Shown in pieces: positions 45,681 to 58,021 of a stretch of DNA of 64,000 nt; the stretch's first letter is position 1, and every line of letters starts with the position of its first letter. This stretch comes from Hypomesus transpacificus (taxonomy: Eukaryota; Chordata; Actinopteri; Osmeriformes; Osmeridae). A program made the position numbers and the translations under genes. Below the pieces are notes generated by a model. That model did not search any database and was not told where the DNA came from. It worked only from the letters and a program-made list of their open reading frames with translations. Where the stretch lies: contig NW_025813700.1 in NCBI RefSeq assembly GCF_021917145.1, positions 186,001 through 250,000 of the forward strand, read 5' to 3'.

Positions 45681-47921
45681 GTGCTGAAAAGATCTCTCTC
45701 CAAAATTTTGGAAAAAGCTGTGGCAAAACAGCTCACTGAGCACCTCTCCTCAAATCAGCTCTATGAACCTCTCCAGTCTGGATTTCGTCTTCACCACAGC
45801 ACTGAAACTGCATTAGCCAAGGTAGTCAATGATCTATTATTAGCCTCTGACGCGGGCTTTAGCTCTGTCCTTGTTCTTCTAGACCTAAGTGCAGCTTTTG
45901 ACACTGTAGATCATGAGATTCTCCTGGAACGTATGGAGAACTATGTTGGGATTTCTGGTACTTCACTTCAGTGGTTCAGATCGTATCTATCTGATAGATC
46001 ACAATATGTCCACTATGATGGTTGCTCATCCAGGAGCTCCATTGTAAAATACGGAGTACCACAGGGTTCAGTTTTAGGCCCTCTGTTATTTTCACTCTAT
46101 ATGTTGCCTTTAGGAAACATAATTAGAAGTTTTGGGGTAGATTTTCACTGCTATGCAGATGATACTCAGCTATACATGTCTATAAAGCCGGGAGAATTTC
46201 CACATGCTATGGAAACCTGTGTTTCCGGGTTGAAAACTTGGATGACTGCAAATTTCCTTCTTCTTAATTCGGATAAAACCGAGGTTCAAATTTTTGGTCC
46301 GAAAAAACACCGAAATAATTTATCCCATCTAACCTTAGACTTAGACGGCGTCAAAGTATCTCAAAGCCAGCTGGTAAAAAATCTGGGAGTCACAATGGAC
46401 CCAGACCTTTCATTTGAGTACCATATTAAGCAAATCACCAGAACAGCATTTTTCCATCTACGTAATATTGCCAAAATACGAAAATTCCTCTCAAAGGATG
46501 ATGCTGAAAAACTAATACATGCTTTTGTTACGTCCCGATTGGACTACTGCAATGTGTTGTTCTCTGGCCTCCCAAATACCTACCTAAAAAACTTACAGCG
46601 GGTGCAAAATGCTGCTGCTAGACTATTGACTAAAACTAGAAAGTTTGATCATATAACATCGACTCTTATCTCTTTACACTGGCTCCCTATCCAAGCCAGA
46701 GCTGATTTCAAAGTTCTACTACTAACTTACAAATCTCTGCATGGATTGGCACCACTGTACCTCTCCGGTCTCCTTGCACCCTATTGCCCCGCAAGGTCTC
46801 TAAGATCTCAAAATGCCGGCTATCTGGTAATACCCAAAGTTAAGAAAAAAACTGCTGGAGGTAGGGCGTTCTCATATAGAGCACCTCTTCTTTGGAACAA
46901 ATTACCCATCTCAATTAAGGAAGCTGATACTGTCTCGACATTTAAAACTAGATTAAAAACGTTCTTGTTTAGTCAATTCTATGATTGTTAAAGGGAAGTA
47001 TGTGTGTACTTTCTATGTAAACCTGGGATGTGTGCTTGCCTATGTGTGTATCACATGTAACTTTTAAATTTTAATTATAGCTTATGTTCACATTGCCCAG
47101 CTAGATGTTACAAATAAAGTAAACCTGTTACTGTATATTGTTAGTATTATTATTATTATAGTTCCGTTGCTGTATATTGTTACTGTTATAGTTTTTATTA
47201 CTAGTTGGAGACAACGGGGGACTGGCTGTTTTCATCCTTATTCGTATAAGTATAACCTACTTTAGAGTTCTTTCCCCTGGAACAGATTTCATGTTCCAAC
47301 TGAGGGGGGCTGTCGTTGTTTTGGTGTGTGGGGCTGCATCAAATACCCTTTTTGCTCTGTTAAATTGCTGCACTAGTCCACACTTGACCGGTGGGGATCT
47401 CATTCTATTTTGACTGTAACTGTTAGCTGCTCCTGGCATTCTCTAATCCCTGCTCTCCTCTCTGTCCCCCCCCCACACATTCCCTGTGGTGTGGGGGGTT
47501 TGAGCTGTCAGGACCTGCTTGGTCGTCGGTCTGCCAACGCTGAACCAGGTCGTCACCCGGAATCCAGTCTCCATGACGGCCAACAGCGAGTTTCCCGGTC
47601 CCATCCAACGTCTATAAAGCCGAACAATGGATTTTGGTGTTTCAAAACCCATTGACACTGTATGACTATGTTTAGCTTGTGTTCTGCTCCTCTCTCTTAC
47701 CAACCGTCTCTGGAGGAGGGGATCCCTCTCTGAATTGCTCCTCCCAAGGTTTCTTCCATTTTTTCTCCCGGTGGGAGTTTTTCTGGGAGTTTTTCCTTGT
47801 CTTCCTTGAGGGTTTAGGTTGGTTGAGGGGCAGTTCTATGGGCGCATGTGAAGCCCTCTGTGACATGCTTGCGTGTAAAAAGGGCTATACAAATAAATTT
47901 GATTTGATTTGATTTGATTTG
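45681..47921 (+). mobile_element. L2-like LINE, 5'-truncated, with open RT frame and 3' end
   Basis: A 436-codon ORF (45681-46991) covers most of a reverse transcriptase: [65 protein letters not shown] (catalytic ADD), [12 protein letters not shown] and [13 protein letters not shown]. No endonuclease is present, so the copy is 5'-truncated. The 3' UTR contains the typical fish L2 words tcctcccaaggtttcttcc and gggagtttttccttgtcttc and ends in ATTTG repeats (47897-47921). The open frame suggests a fairly young copy. Exact 5' limit unclear (somewhere before 45681). Confidence 0.88.
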
Positions 47922-48639
47922 AAAAGCTACTTGGCTTGAATACAGTTAGCTTGCCAAACCTGAGTTGTAGGGCTAGAGTGAATGGTTCTGACTCACATCG
48001 AATGTGTCTGGTACTGCTTGTTCTCGTAGTGTGAAGACAGCCTACAGTCCACATCCAATAATCCTGAAATCAGCTGTGAATTGGGTTATCACAGTTATTG
48101 ATAGGCTTATGTTTTGTATAAACGTGTTTGTTTGTGTTCTTATTCTTATTTGTATAAATTCGTATATTTGTTTTAAGAAGAACTATGAAACGACTGCCCC
48201 CCCCCCCTTTTTATACCACTACGTAGCTGTTGACTGATGATGTCACAAGAATGTCACTGTCCACAATAGCCTTGTGTTGGCCACATGATAAGAAGTCTTA
48301 TAGATGTTTTATGTGGTGAGTTATGGTTTGTGTAAAGTCTCAAAAGAAAAGAAATTCAAATGACCGGCACAGTCCAAACAACTTTTTAAACAATTATAAT
48401 AAGCGTACAAAACTAGCAGTACTACGTGGATTTAGAATTAAAATATAATATAATATAAAATAAAATATAAGTTGCCGTAATTTACAATAAAAAATACAAA
48501 TATTCCAAACTTTACAAATGGCACAAGAGATACAATTGTGGAATGCAGTGCAAAGTGCAATGTGTTTACGACATTAAAGTCAATTGAAGTCAGTGTGAAC
48601 CCTTGGCCTTGTTGAAGAAGCCAACAGCAGATGGGAAGA

Positions 48640-49380
48640 AACTTTTTGTGGCGTAAGGTATTGGTCCTTTGGTCGTTTGCAGGGAATTGGTGTTTTAGTC
48701 TCTCAGAGTACAGTCGTTTAGCCTCCCTCACCGCCTTGCTAAACCTGTTCTTAGACTCTTTGAATCTGTCCTTGTCCCCTCCTAAACGTGGCCTCTTTGT
48801 CCAGCCTCAGCCTTCTGAGTTTAGCTGTAAACTAGGGTTTGTCGTTGTTGTAGCTCACCCTGGTGCGTGTTGGTCTACAGTCCTCACAAAAGCTGATATA
48901 TGATGTCACAGCCTCTGTGAGCTCATCCAGACTATTGGAGGCAGTCATGAACATATCCCAGTCAGTAGAGTCCAAGCACGCCCGCAGATCCTCCATAGCC
49001 TCACTGGTCCACTGTTTTGATGTCCTCACAGCAGGCTTACAGCGCTTAAGCTTCTGCCTGTATGCAGGAATCAGGTGGACCATGGCGTGGTCTGAGTGAC
49101 CCAGTGCTGCTTGGGGGACTGCATGGTATGCTTTACTGATTGTAGAGTAGCAGTGATCCAAAGGTGTTCCCTTCTCTGGTAGGGCATTTGATGAATCGTC
49201 TGTATTTTGGGAGTTCTTGAGTTTGAGTTTCTTGAGATTGCCTTTGTTAAAGTTGACTGGCACAATAACCAAGGAATCTGGATTTGTATGCTCCACACTC
49301 AATATCTGGCTGGCGAGCACACATTGAGCCTCGTTGGCGCCAGCCTGCGGGGGCATGTAGACGCCGACCACAAATGCCAA
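48640..49380 (-). mobile_element. LINE fragment, endonuclease/linker region
   Basis: The minus-strand frame 49380-48832 reads MAFVVGVYMPPQAGANEA, then [38 protein letters not shown] and [20 protein letters not shown], which is the end of an APE-type endonuclease plus the linker before the RT of a fish LINE. 5' and RT parts are missing. Right of it, at 49434, OR-array sequence starts. Confidence 0.78.
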
Positions 49381-49433
49381 TCACAAATCAAAAACATTAT
49401 ATTTTCTTAATCTGAAAGAATTTTTGATAAGAT

Positions 49434-49489
49434 CAGGTGAGTACACACACAGAAAAAGAACCAAGACATGACCTAGGGAGTTGGGCGTG
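49434..49489. mobile_element. short LTR-end remnant upstream of OR copy 1
   Basis: Matches the right end of the LTR-like block at 53223-53518 (shared accaagacatgacctaggg type sequence). Its presence before both copy 1 and copy 2 suggests it was there before, or carried in, a duplication. Confidence 0.6.
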
Positions 49490-50090
49490 ATTTTAGGCCA
49501 AACTGAAACATAAATTGTGCCAAAATAAAAAATTATATATAGCAATCAAAATCTAAAATATAATTGTCTCAATCTGAAAGAATATTAGATAAGATCAACA
49601 TACATTATTATAGTAGAGCACACCCAGTGGTGGAGGAATTAATATTTACTCACTTCTCATGATGAAAGAATACTGTCCAGGGATTCTGATTCTGACATAG
49701 TTTGAATGTTTCAAAGACCACATGACTGAAAGGTTAGAAATAAGTTCATAAGAGCTTCTGGTACATTCATTTAATTAGTGTGTAGATAGCACACACAGGT
49801 AAAAAAATTATGTATTTTATTTTATCAGAAATGTCAGCATGAAATATTAGTTTGTTCCTATACAAGTATTCTGATTTATTGCTATTATTGTTATTATTAG
49901 TAGTAATAGTAACAATAATATTGCTACTTCTACTACAATTTGAATTACTATGATTATTATACTATTATTATTATCATATTAAGGAAATAAAAATATTGTA
50001 GATGGTAAACTTTTAAGTTGAAAAGAAGAGCAATAAATGAATAAAATTTGAATTTCTTTCCCATAGTGTTTAAAAAAATCTGTCTCAATC

Positions 50091-51032
50091 ATGGAAAATT
50101 CCTCTGATGTTACATCCATCGTGTTGACTGCCTTCTATGGAATGGAAAAATTGAAGCATGCATACTTTTGCATTTTTCTTGTTATCTACATCATCATCAT
50201 TACAGAAAACTTACTTCTAATTTCTGTGATCGGTGTTCAGAAAAAGTTGCACGAGCCAATGTATTTTTTTATCGGTAACTTAGCAGCAAATGGTGTCTAC
50301 GGAAGTACTGTTCTTTTGCCAGCCGTTTTGAGTAATTTATTATCAACCAAATATGAAGTGTCAGTAGCCTGTTGTCAAACCCAGATATATGGTTTACACA
50401 CCTATGCTATTATTGAATTTACAATTCTTGCTGTGATGAGCTATGATAGGTATGCTGCTGTCTGTCACCCATTGCACTACCACACAATCATGTCACTGAG
50501 CAAGGTGTATAAGCTTATTGTGTTCACTTGGGTTTATCCCTTGATTGCATTTCTGTTTTTTTTTTTCCTAACTCTTCAACTACGATTTTGTCAACAGGCC
50601 ATTGACAAGTTGTACTGCAACAATTACTCACTAGTGAAGCTATCCTGCTCAAATACAGCTGTTATTAGCATTGTGGGTATAGCATCTATTGTTCCATATA
50701 CTTTTCCACAGTTAATCATGGTCCTTTTCTCGTATGCACAGATTTTCAGAATATGTTTGTCTTCCAGGGAGATGAAGATCAAAGCCATCACAACTTGCAC
50801 CCCACACCTGTTTGCTGTCTCAATGTACTCTACAGGGTGCTTTTTTGACATACTGCAAAGCAGATTTGACCTACGTCATCTCCCTTTTGAAACTCAAGTG
50901 TTCATGTCCCTTTTCTTTTTGATATTTCCGCCTATTCTCAATCCACTCATTTATGGTTTGAGTATTCGATCCATACGCTTGTCAGTGTTCAAATGTATTA
51001 AAGGTCATAGAAAAACTGTGCCAACACAGTAA
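50091..51032 (+). CDS. odorant receptor, copy 1
   Basis: Single coding exon, 313 residues, seven hydrophobic segments. Seen: N-glycosylation site N3-S-S; EPMYFFIGNLAAN after TM1; MSYDRYAAVCHPLHYH (DRY region) after TM3; KAITTCTPHLFAVSMYS in TM6; PPILNPLIYGLSIRS in TM7: all odorant receptor hallmarks. The YGSTVLLPAVLSNLLS and VACCQTQIYGLHTYA segments resemble the fish delta-type group, thought to detect water-soluble odorants; the subgroup is inferred. Start chosen at MENSS, conserved in all five copies; just upstream, ttctttcccatag-like sequence suggests an acceptor, so a noncoding first exon is likely. TM1 has E-N instead of the common G-N. Acts in the olfactory sensory neuron cilium. Confidence 0.95.
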   Translation: MENSSDVTSIVLTAFYGMEKLKHAYFCIFLVIYIIIITENLLLISVIGVQKKLHEPMYFFIGNLAANGVYGSTVLLPAVLSNLLSTKYEVSVACCQTQIYGLHTYAIIEFTILAVMSYDRYAAVCHPLHYHTIMSLSKVYKLIVFTWVYPLIAFLFFFFLTLQLRFCQQAIDKLYCNNYSLVKLSCSNTAVISIVGIASIVPYTFPQLIMVLFSYAQIFRICLSSREMKIKAITTCTPHLFAVSMYSTGCFFDILQSRFDLRHLPFETQVFMSLFFLIFPPILNPLIYGLSIRSIRLSVFKCIKGHRKTVPTQ

Positions 51033-51386
51033 ATTATTTTCTTGTGAATTGATCATGTTAATGCATGGTTTACCATATTCAATAGATTTACTCAAGAGTC
51101 TATTACTTCAACCCAGACTTTGTTAATTTGTTTTGCTTCTCCATACAGCATATAATTATTTTGCACTAACATTGAATTGCTTTGTCTGTGCAGTGGATTG
51201 TTTTTCATTGATTTCTCTATCACCTGTGATTCACCTGTCATTATTTTGCATAAGTATTCGCTATTTACGATATGTGCTAAATAAAGGTCTCATTGTAAAG
51301 TTTGTGTTTTCAATGCTTTTACATGCACATTATTCTTGAAAGGTTTGAAGGTTCATAACAATGTGTATACCTATGTTTATGTAAGG

Positions 51387-51576
51387 GAGACAGATGGCTG
51401 AGCGGTCAGGTAATCGGACTATTACTCAGAAGGTTGCCTGTTCAATTCCTGGCCATGCCAAATGAAGTTGTGTCCTTGGGCAAGGCACTTCACCCTACTT
51501 GCCTCTGGGGTAATGTCCCTTTACTTGTACCCTGTACTGTGAGTCACTCTGGACAAGAGCGTCTAAATATAAATGT
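51387..51576 (+). mobile_element. tRNA-derived SINE, full copy
   Basis: Between OR copies 1 and 2. Head gggagacagatggctgagcg, box B-like gttcaattcctgg, tail caagagcgtctaaat; more decayed than the copies at 42517 and 61807. Confidence 0.88.
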
Positions 51577-52341
51577 AATGTTATGTGTTGGGTGTGTGCA
51601 CGTTTTTACACATGCACTTCCTTACAATAAATCAACTGATTTTGTTGTTCTTTTCTTAATATTACAAAAGGGCACCTAAAATAAGGATGCAATAGATATA
51701 CACTAATTCCATTGTTTGATTTAAATTCAATTCCAAGCACATTATGTTGACCATTAGCTGTTCTCAGTCCTTTCAGACCAACTGCATTACACTTGCAAAC
51801 ATCTCTGAATGTTTCTGTGATATAATGTAAGTACATATCAGGGGCATTATAAGTATATTGTATGACAGTTATTTATTTTAATGTTTACTACATTGCATTA
51901 ACAGCATATGTGCATCACTTGGAAGGTCAAAGAAATACATGTTGATGTATGTGTATGGTATATTACAATATATACAAATATTCTTCAATAGTTTTCCTGT
52001 TATCCATTGACTAGACAATGTCAAAAAGTAAAGTTGATGTTAAGGTTTGGCCTCGTCAATATTGAGCTTGTTTTAACAACAAACTGCCATTAGCTGTTAC
52101 AACTCAACCAGTTTTTAATCCATATTATATAGTTCTGGAGATATTACTTCGATTATGGAGGCAAAAGAATGCTTTTAGCTTCTGAAATAAAACAATATTT
52201 CAATAGAGCCATTGAAAAACATGAACAATATGACATATTGAGTATGTATTTCACTATGACAGTAATATTTCATGATTGCATTTGAACACATTGTGAATTG
52301 TACAGTTACTCAAAATGTATTTACTGGTCTATAAAGCCAGC
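51577..52341. other. OR intergenic spacer
   Basis: AT-rich, shared with the spacers after copies 2 to 4 (for example tgttctcagtcctttcagac and aatatttcaatagagc), showing the duplicated unit includes the flanks. No gene. Confidence 0.7.
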
Positions 52342-53518
52342 CTCTTATACCTGCTGGAGTTTCGCAGAAGCACCCGGCGAGCGTTGCTCCAGGTCCGTCG
52401 ACAAACGGACAAACGCTTGTGCAGAGGGAACAGCCACCTCTGGCTCCAGGTCAGGGAACAGGGGAGGCTGGTAGCCGTAGGCACACTGAAAGGGGGAGAG
52501 GCCAGTGGCAGAACTAGGGGGGGCTCCGCCAGGAATTTGGGGCCCCATGGATTTTTTTTTATAATAATAGGGATCATTTGTAATAGTATTTCTATTTTGG
52601 GGGGCCCCTGTCAGTCAGGGGCCCTTGGAATTGTCCTAACTTTCCCCCCCTATACGGCACCCCTGGCTCCATGCAATAGGGTTTCGGGAGACAAGACAGC
52701 GCAGCCCTGTTTCCAGCTCCTGGTTGAGCCGCTCAGTCTGGCCGTTGGATTGGGGGTGGTAACCGGAGCTCAGACTGACAGTGGCCCCAACCAATGAACA
52801 AAAAGCCTTCCAGAATTGGGAGATGAACTGAGATCCTCGATCAGAAACCACATCCCTGGGAAAACTATGCTATCGGAACATGAGACAAAACTGCCTCTGC
52901 CGTTCCCTTGGCAGAGGGATGAAGTGCACCATCTTTGAAAACCTGTCCACTAACGTAAGAACAGTGGTATTACCGTCCGAGGGTGGTAGACCTGAGACAA
53001 AGTCCAGGGAAATGTTCTCTGCTCTCTCCAGCCAATGCTGCCATTTTTCCAGAGCGACCTTGACAGCCAGCAGCTCTCAGATGCCCACGTCACGCCTCAG
53101 CAGAAGAGAGCTTTCGGGAAAGGAAAGCGCAGGGATGGAGCTTGTGATCCTCCAACCCGTTGAGAGAAGACTGCTCCAACACCAACCTCCGCAACAAATT
53201 GCCATTGCTGGCTAGTTTGTACTGTAACGTTGATAGGTGGTGGACTCAAAAGCACAACTCTGAATCTTCACAAAATGGGTTTACTGGATTACTGGAAGAC
53301 GAGACAGGGCATAACACGAGGTACAAAGACAAACTAGCAATGATAAATTGAAACACAAGGGCTAAATACACTGGGCTAGATTGAAAACAGGTGTTGTCAA
53401 TCAGGACTGGGGAGGTCAATCAAAGGCAGGGTAGGTGACAATGAAATGTGAGGAGAGGTGAGTACACACATACAGAAAGAACCAAGACGTGACCCAGGGA
53501 GTTGGGCATGATGTGACA
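52342..53518 (-). mobile_element. Ty3/Gypsy LTR retrotransposon fossil
   Basis: The minus strand encodes an integrase-type piece ([31 protein letters not shown]), followed by the downstream part of pol, and an LTR-like block lies at 53223-53518 (begins TG, ends CA). Only part of the element is recognisable; it is clearly broken, with several breaks. A short element of about 150 bases with hAT-like ends lies inserted in it at roughly 52506-52667. It sits in the spacer upstream of OR copy 2, between sequence found joined in other spacers. Probably old. Confidence 0.75.
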
Positions 53519-54107
53519 TCTTGTGATTTTAGGCCAAACATAAACATAAATTGTGCAAACAACATTAATAATTATAAACACCAATCAAAAATATAAAATA
53601 AAATGTTCATAAACTGAAAGAATATTTATAAGTATATATATAATTATAGTACAGCACACCCAGTGGCTGAAGAATGAATATTTACTCAATTCTCACGATG
53701 AAATAATACTCTCCAAGGATTCTGAAACTGTGACATAGGTTGACCAAATCTAAAGATCACATGACTGAAGAGGTTAGAAACAGGTTCATAAGAGCTCCTA
53801 TTAAATGTATTTCATATGTGTGGAGATAGTACACAGGTAAGACTGACATCAGTACATTAGAAATGTTAGTATAAAATATTAGTCAGTTCTTATTCAACTA
53901 TTCTGATGTATTGCTTTTATTAGTAGTAGTAGTAGTAGTAACAATATAGGTGCTACTTCTGCTAATGTTTGATCTACTATGAGTATTATTATCATTTAAG
54001 GAAATTGAAAATATTGTAAATGGTAAACCTATATTTGAAAAGAAGAGCTATAAATATATAACATTTGTATTTCTTTCCCACAGTGTTTTAAAACATCCGT
54101 CTTAATC

Positions 54108-55050
54108 ATGGAAAATTCCTCTGATGTTACATCCATCGTGTTAACTGTTTACTATGGAATGGAAAAATTGAAGCATGCATACTTTTGCATTTTTCTTGTT
54201 ATCTACATGATCATCATTACGGAGAACTTACTTCTAATTGCTGTAATAGGCGTTAAGAAAACGTTGCACGAGCCAATGTATTTTTTTATTGGTAACTTAG
54301 CAGCAAATAGTGTCTATGGAAGTACTGTTCTTTTACCAGCCCTTTTGAGAAATCTATTATCAACCAAATATGAAGTATCACTAGCCTATTGTCAAATCCA
54401 AATATATGGTATACACACATATGCCATGATTGAATTTACAATTTCTTGCTGTGATGAGCTATGATAGGTATGCTGCTATCTGTCACCCATTACACTACCA
54501 CACAATCATGTCACTGAGCAAAGTCTATAAGCTTATTGTGTTCACTTGGGTTTATCCCCTGATTGCAATTCTTATTTTTCTAATCATAACTATTCAACTA
54601 CGATTTTGTCAACAGGCCATTGACAAGCTGTACTGCACCAATTACTCACTAGTGAAGCTATCCTGCTAAAATACAGCTTTGATTAGCATTGTGGCTTTAG
54701 CATTTATCGTTCCATATACTTTTCCACAGTTAATCATGGTCCTTTTCTCGTATGCACAGATTTTCAGACTATGTTTGTCTTCCAGGGAGATGAAGATCAA
54801 AGCCATCACAACATGCACCCCACACCTGTTTGCTGTCTCAATGTACTCTATAGGGTGCTTTTTGGAATTACTGCAAAGCAGGTTTGACCTACGTCATCTG
54901 CCTTACGAAACTCAAGTGTTCTTTTCCCTTTTCTTTTTGATATTTCCCCCTATTCTCAATCCACTCATTTATGGTTTGAGTATTCGATCCATACGCCTGT
55001 CAGTGTTCAAATGTATTAAAGGTCAGAGAAAAACTGTGCCAAAACAGTAA
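54108..55050 (+). pseudogene. odorant receptor pseudogene, copy 2
   Basis: Aligns over its full length with the other four copies (MENSSDVTSIVLT at the start, GQRKTVPKQ at the end). Two disabling changes relative to them: one extra T in the run at about 54440 (ACAATTTCTTG against ACAATTCTTG), shifting the frame before the DRY region, and a TAA at 54667-54669 where the others have TCA (after KLSC). The rest is well kept, so inactivation is recent. Upstream module and acceptor cccacag are intact. Confidence 0.95.
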
Positions 55051-55417
55051 TTCTTTTCTTGTGTATTGATCATGTTAATGCATGGTTTACTATATTCAAT
55101 ATATTTACTCAAATGTCTAGTTTTTCAGCAAAGCCTTATTATTTATTATTTATTTTTGGCTTCTCCACATAGTCCATAATTCTGTTGCACAAACATTGAA
55201 TTGCTTTGTCTCGTAATGTGGATTGTTTTTCATTCATTTCAGCATCGTCTGTCATTCACCTGTCATTATTTAGCAAATGTATTTGCTATTCATCATATGT
55301 GCTAAATAAGGTCCCAATGTAAATTTCGTGTTTTCAACGCATTAACATTCACATTATTCATGAAAGGTTTGAAGGTTCATAATATTGAGTATATGTAAAT
55401 ACCTATGTTTATGTTAT

Positions 55418-55612
55418 TTACATTTACATTTAGTCATTTAGCAGACGCTCTTATCCAGAGCAACTTACAGTAAGTACAGGGACATTCCCCCCGAGGCAAG
55501 TAGGGTGAAGTGCCATGCCAAAGGTACAATGTCATTTGGCACGGCGGGGAATCGATCCAGCAACCTTCTGATTACTAGCCCGACTCCCTCACCGCTCAGC
55601 CATCTAACCTCC
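55418..55612 (-). mobile_element. tRNA-derived SINE, full copy
   Basis: Reverse orientation, after OR copy 2. Tail catttagcagacgctcttat at the left, head ccgctcagccatctaacc at the right. A short tgtgttatg repeat follows (55615-55655). Confidence 0.92.
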
Positions 55613-55655
55613 CTGTTATGTGTGTTATGTGTGTTATGTGTGTTGTGTGTGTTAT

Positions 55656-57000
55656 GTGTTGGGTGTGTACACTTTTTTTCATATGCACTTCCTTACAGTA
55701 AATCAAATTATTTACAAAATGTTTGGTTTCATTGTTGTTCTTTTTTCAATATTACTAAAATAAGGATACAAATGAGACAATTGTGATGGAGTAATATGAT
55801 TGTTTGATTTAAATTCAATTCAAAGCACATTATGTTGACCAGTAGATGTTCTCAGTCCTTTCAGACCAACTGCATTACACTTGCAAACATGTCTGAATGT
55901 TTCTGTGATATATTGTAAGTATATATCAGGGACATTATAAGTATATTGTAAATCAGTTATTTAAATGTTTACTAAATTGCAGTAACAGCATATATTCATC
56001 ACCTGGACATTCAAAGAAATACATATTGATGTATGTGTATATTACAATATATACAAATATCCTACAATAATTTTCTTGTGATCCGTTGACTAGACAATGA
56101 CAAAAAGTAAAGTTGATGTTAGAATCACCCTTGTAAATATTGATCTTGTTCTAACACTATAGACTGGCATAAACTGTTACAACTCAACCTGTTTTTAATC
56201 CATATTATAGTTCTGTAGATATTGGTTAGATTATGAAGGCGAAAGAATGCTGTTAGTTCCTGAAATAAAACAATATTTCAATAGAGCTATTGAAAACCAT
56301 CGTGAACTATATGACATATTCAGTATGTATTTTACTATGACAGTAATATTACATACCGGTACTTGCATTTGAACACATTGCGAATTTTACAGCAACTCAT
56401 AAATTGCATTTACTGGTCTATAAAGCCAGTTATTATAAAAGGTTACCTAAGTTCTTTTGCATATTTCAGAATGGATTCTCATTCAAAAAGTGCCTGCTGA
56501 ATGATTTTGTGATTTTAGGCCAAACAAAAACATACATTGTGCTAACATTAACAATTATTAATGCCAAACTCACAAATCTAAAATATGATTTTCAAAATAT
56601 GAAAGAATGAGATAAGATCAACATATATTATTATAGTAGAGCACACCCAGTGGTGGAGGAATTAATATTTACTCACTAATCATAATGAAAGAATACTGTC
56701 CAGGGATTCTGATCCTGTGACATAGTTTGAGCATTTCAAAGATCACATGACTGAAGAGGTTAGAAATAAGTTAATAAGAGTTCCAATTAGATTCATTTAA
56801 TATGTGTGGAGGTAGCACACAGGTAAGAACTGACATCAGTGAGTTACAATGTGAGTATAAAACATTAGTCAGTTCCTATTCAAGTGTTCTGTTTTACTGC
56901 TATTATTGTTATTATTAATAATAGTAACAATGATATTGTTACAACTAGGATTACTAGGAATATTATTATATTAAGGAAATTGAAAATATTGTAGATGGTA
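55656..57000. other. OR intergenic spacer and upstream module of copy 3
   Basis: Homologous to the other spacers. The conserved upstream module (gagcacacccagtggtggag, then gaatactgtccagggattct, then gatcacatgactgaagaggt) lies at 56639-56765. No gene. Confidence 0.7.
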
Positions 57001-57079
57001 AAATTGTATTTGAAAAGAAGAGCAATAATTAAATAACATTTGTATTTCTTTCCCAGTGTTTAAAAAATCTATCTTGATT

Positions 57080-58021
57080 ATGGAAAATTCCTCTGATGTC
57101 ACATCCATCGTGTTGACTGCCTACTATGGAATGGAAAAATTGAAGCACGCATACTTTTGCATTTTTCTTATTATCTATATCATCATCATTACGGAAAACA
57201 TACTTCTAATTTCTGTGATCGGCATTGAAAAAACCTTGCACGAGCCAATGTATTTTTTTATCGGTAACTTAGCAGCAAATGGTGTCTATGGAAGTACTAT
57301 TCTTTTGCCAGCCCTTTTGAGTAATTTATTATCGACCAAATATGAAGTATCAGTAGCCTGTTGTCAAACCCAGATATATGGTTTATTCACGTATGCTCTT
57401 ATTGAATTTACAATTCTTGCTGTGATGAGCTATGATAGATATGCTGCTATCTGTCACCCATTGCACTACCACACGATCATGTCACCGAGCAAAGTGTATA
57501 AGCTCATTGTATTCACTTGGGTTTATCCCTTGATTGCATTTCTGTTTTTTTTTTCCTTAACGCTTCAACTACGATTTTGTCAACAGGCCATTGACAAGTT
57601 GTACTGCACCAATTACTCACTAGTGAAGCTATCCTGCTCAAATACAGCTGTTATTAGCATTGTGGGTTTAGCATCTATTGTTGTATATATTTTTCCACAG
57701 TTAATCATGGTCCTTTTCTCGTATGCACAGATTTTCAGACTATGTTTGTCTTCCAGGAAGATGAAGATCAAGGCCATCACAACTTGCACCCCACACCTGT
57801 TTGCTGTCTCAATGTACTCTATAGGATGCTTTTTTGAAATACTGCAAAGCAGGTTTGACCTACGTCATCTGCCTTACGAAACTCAAGTGTTCATGTCCCT
57901 TTACTTTTTGATATTTCCCCCTATTCTCAATCCACTCATTTATGGTTTGAGTATTCAATCCATACGCCTCTCAGTGTTCAAGTGTATTAAAGGTCATAGA
58001 AAAACTCTGCCAACACAGTAG
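57080..58021 (+). CDS. odorant receptor, copy 3
   Basis: Single coding exon, 313 residues, same family as copy 1. It has the DRY region as MSYDRYAAICHPLHYH, KAITTCTPHLFAVSMYS and PPILNPLIYGLSIQS. The frame can be extended eight codons upstream, but that runs over the acceptor tttcttTCCCAG, so MENSS is taken as the start. Differences from copy 1 sit mainly in TM1-TM2 and the TM4-TM5 region (MSPSKV, SIVVYIFPQ), where ligand contacts are expected. Confidence 0.95.
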   Translation: MENSSDVTSIVLTAYYGMEKLKHAYFCIFLIIYIIIITENILLISVIGIEKTLHEPMYFFIGNLAANGVYGSTILLPALLSNLLSTKYEVSVACCQTQIYGLFTYALIEFTILAVMSYDRYAAICHPLHYHTIMSPSKVYKLIVFTWVYPLIAFLFFFSLTLQLRFCQQAIDKLYCTNYSLVKLSCSNTAVISIVGLASIVVYIFPQLIMVLFSYAQIFRLCLSSRKMKIKAITTCTPHLFAVSMYSIGCFFEILQSRFDLRHLPYETQVFMSLYFLIFPPILNPLIYGLSIQSIRLSVFKCIKGHRKTLPTQ

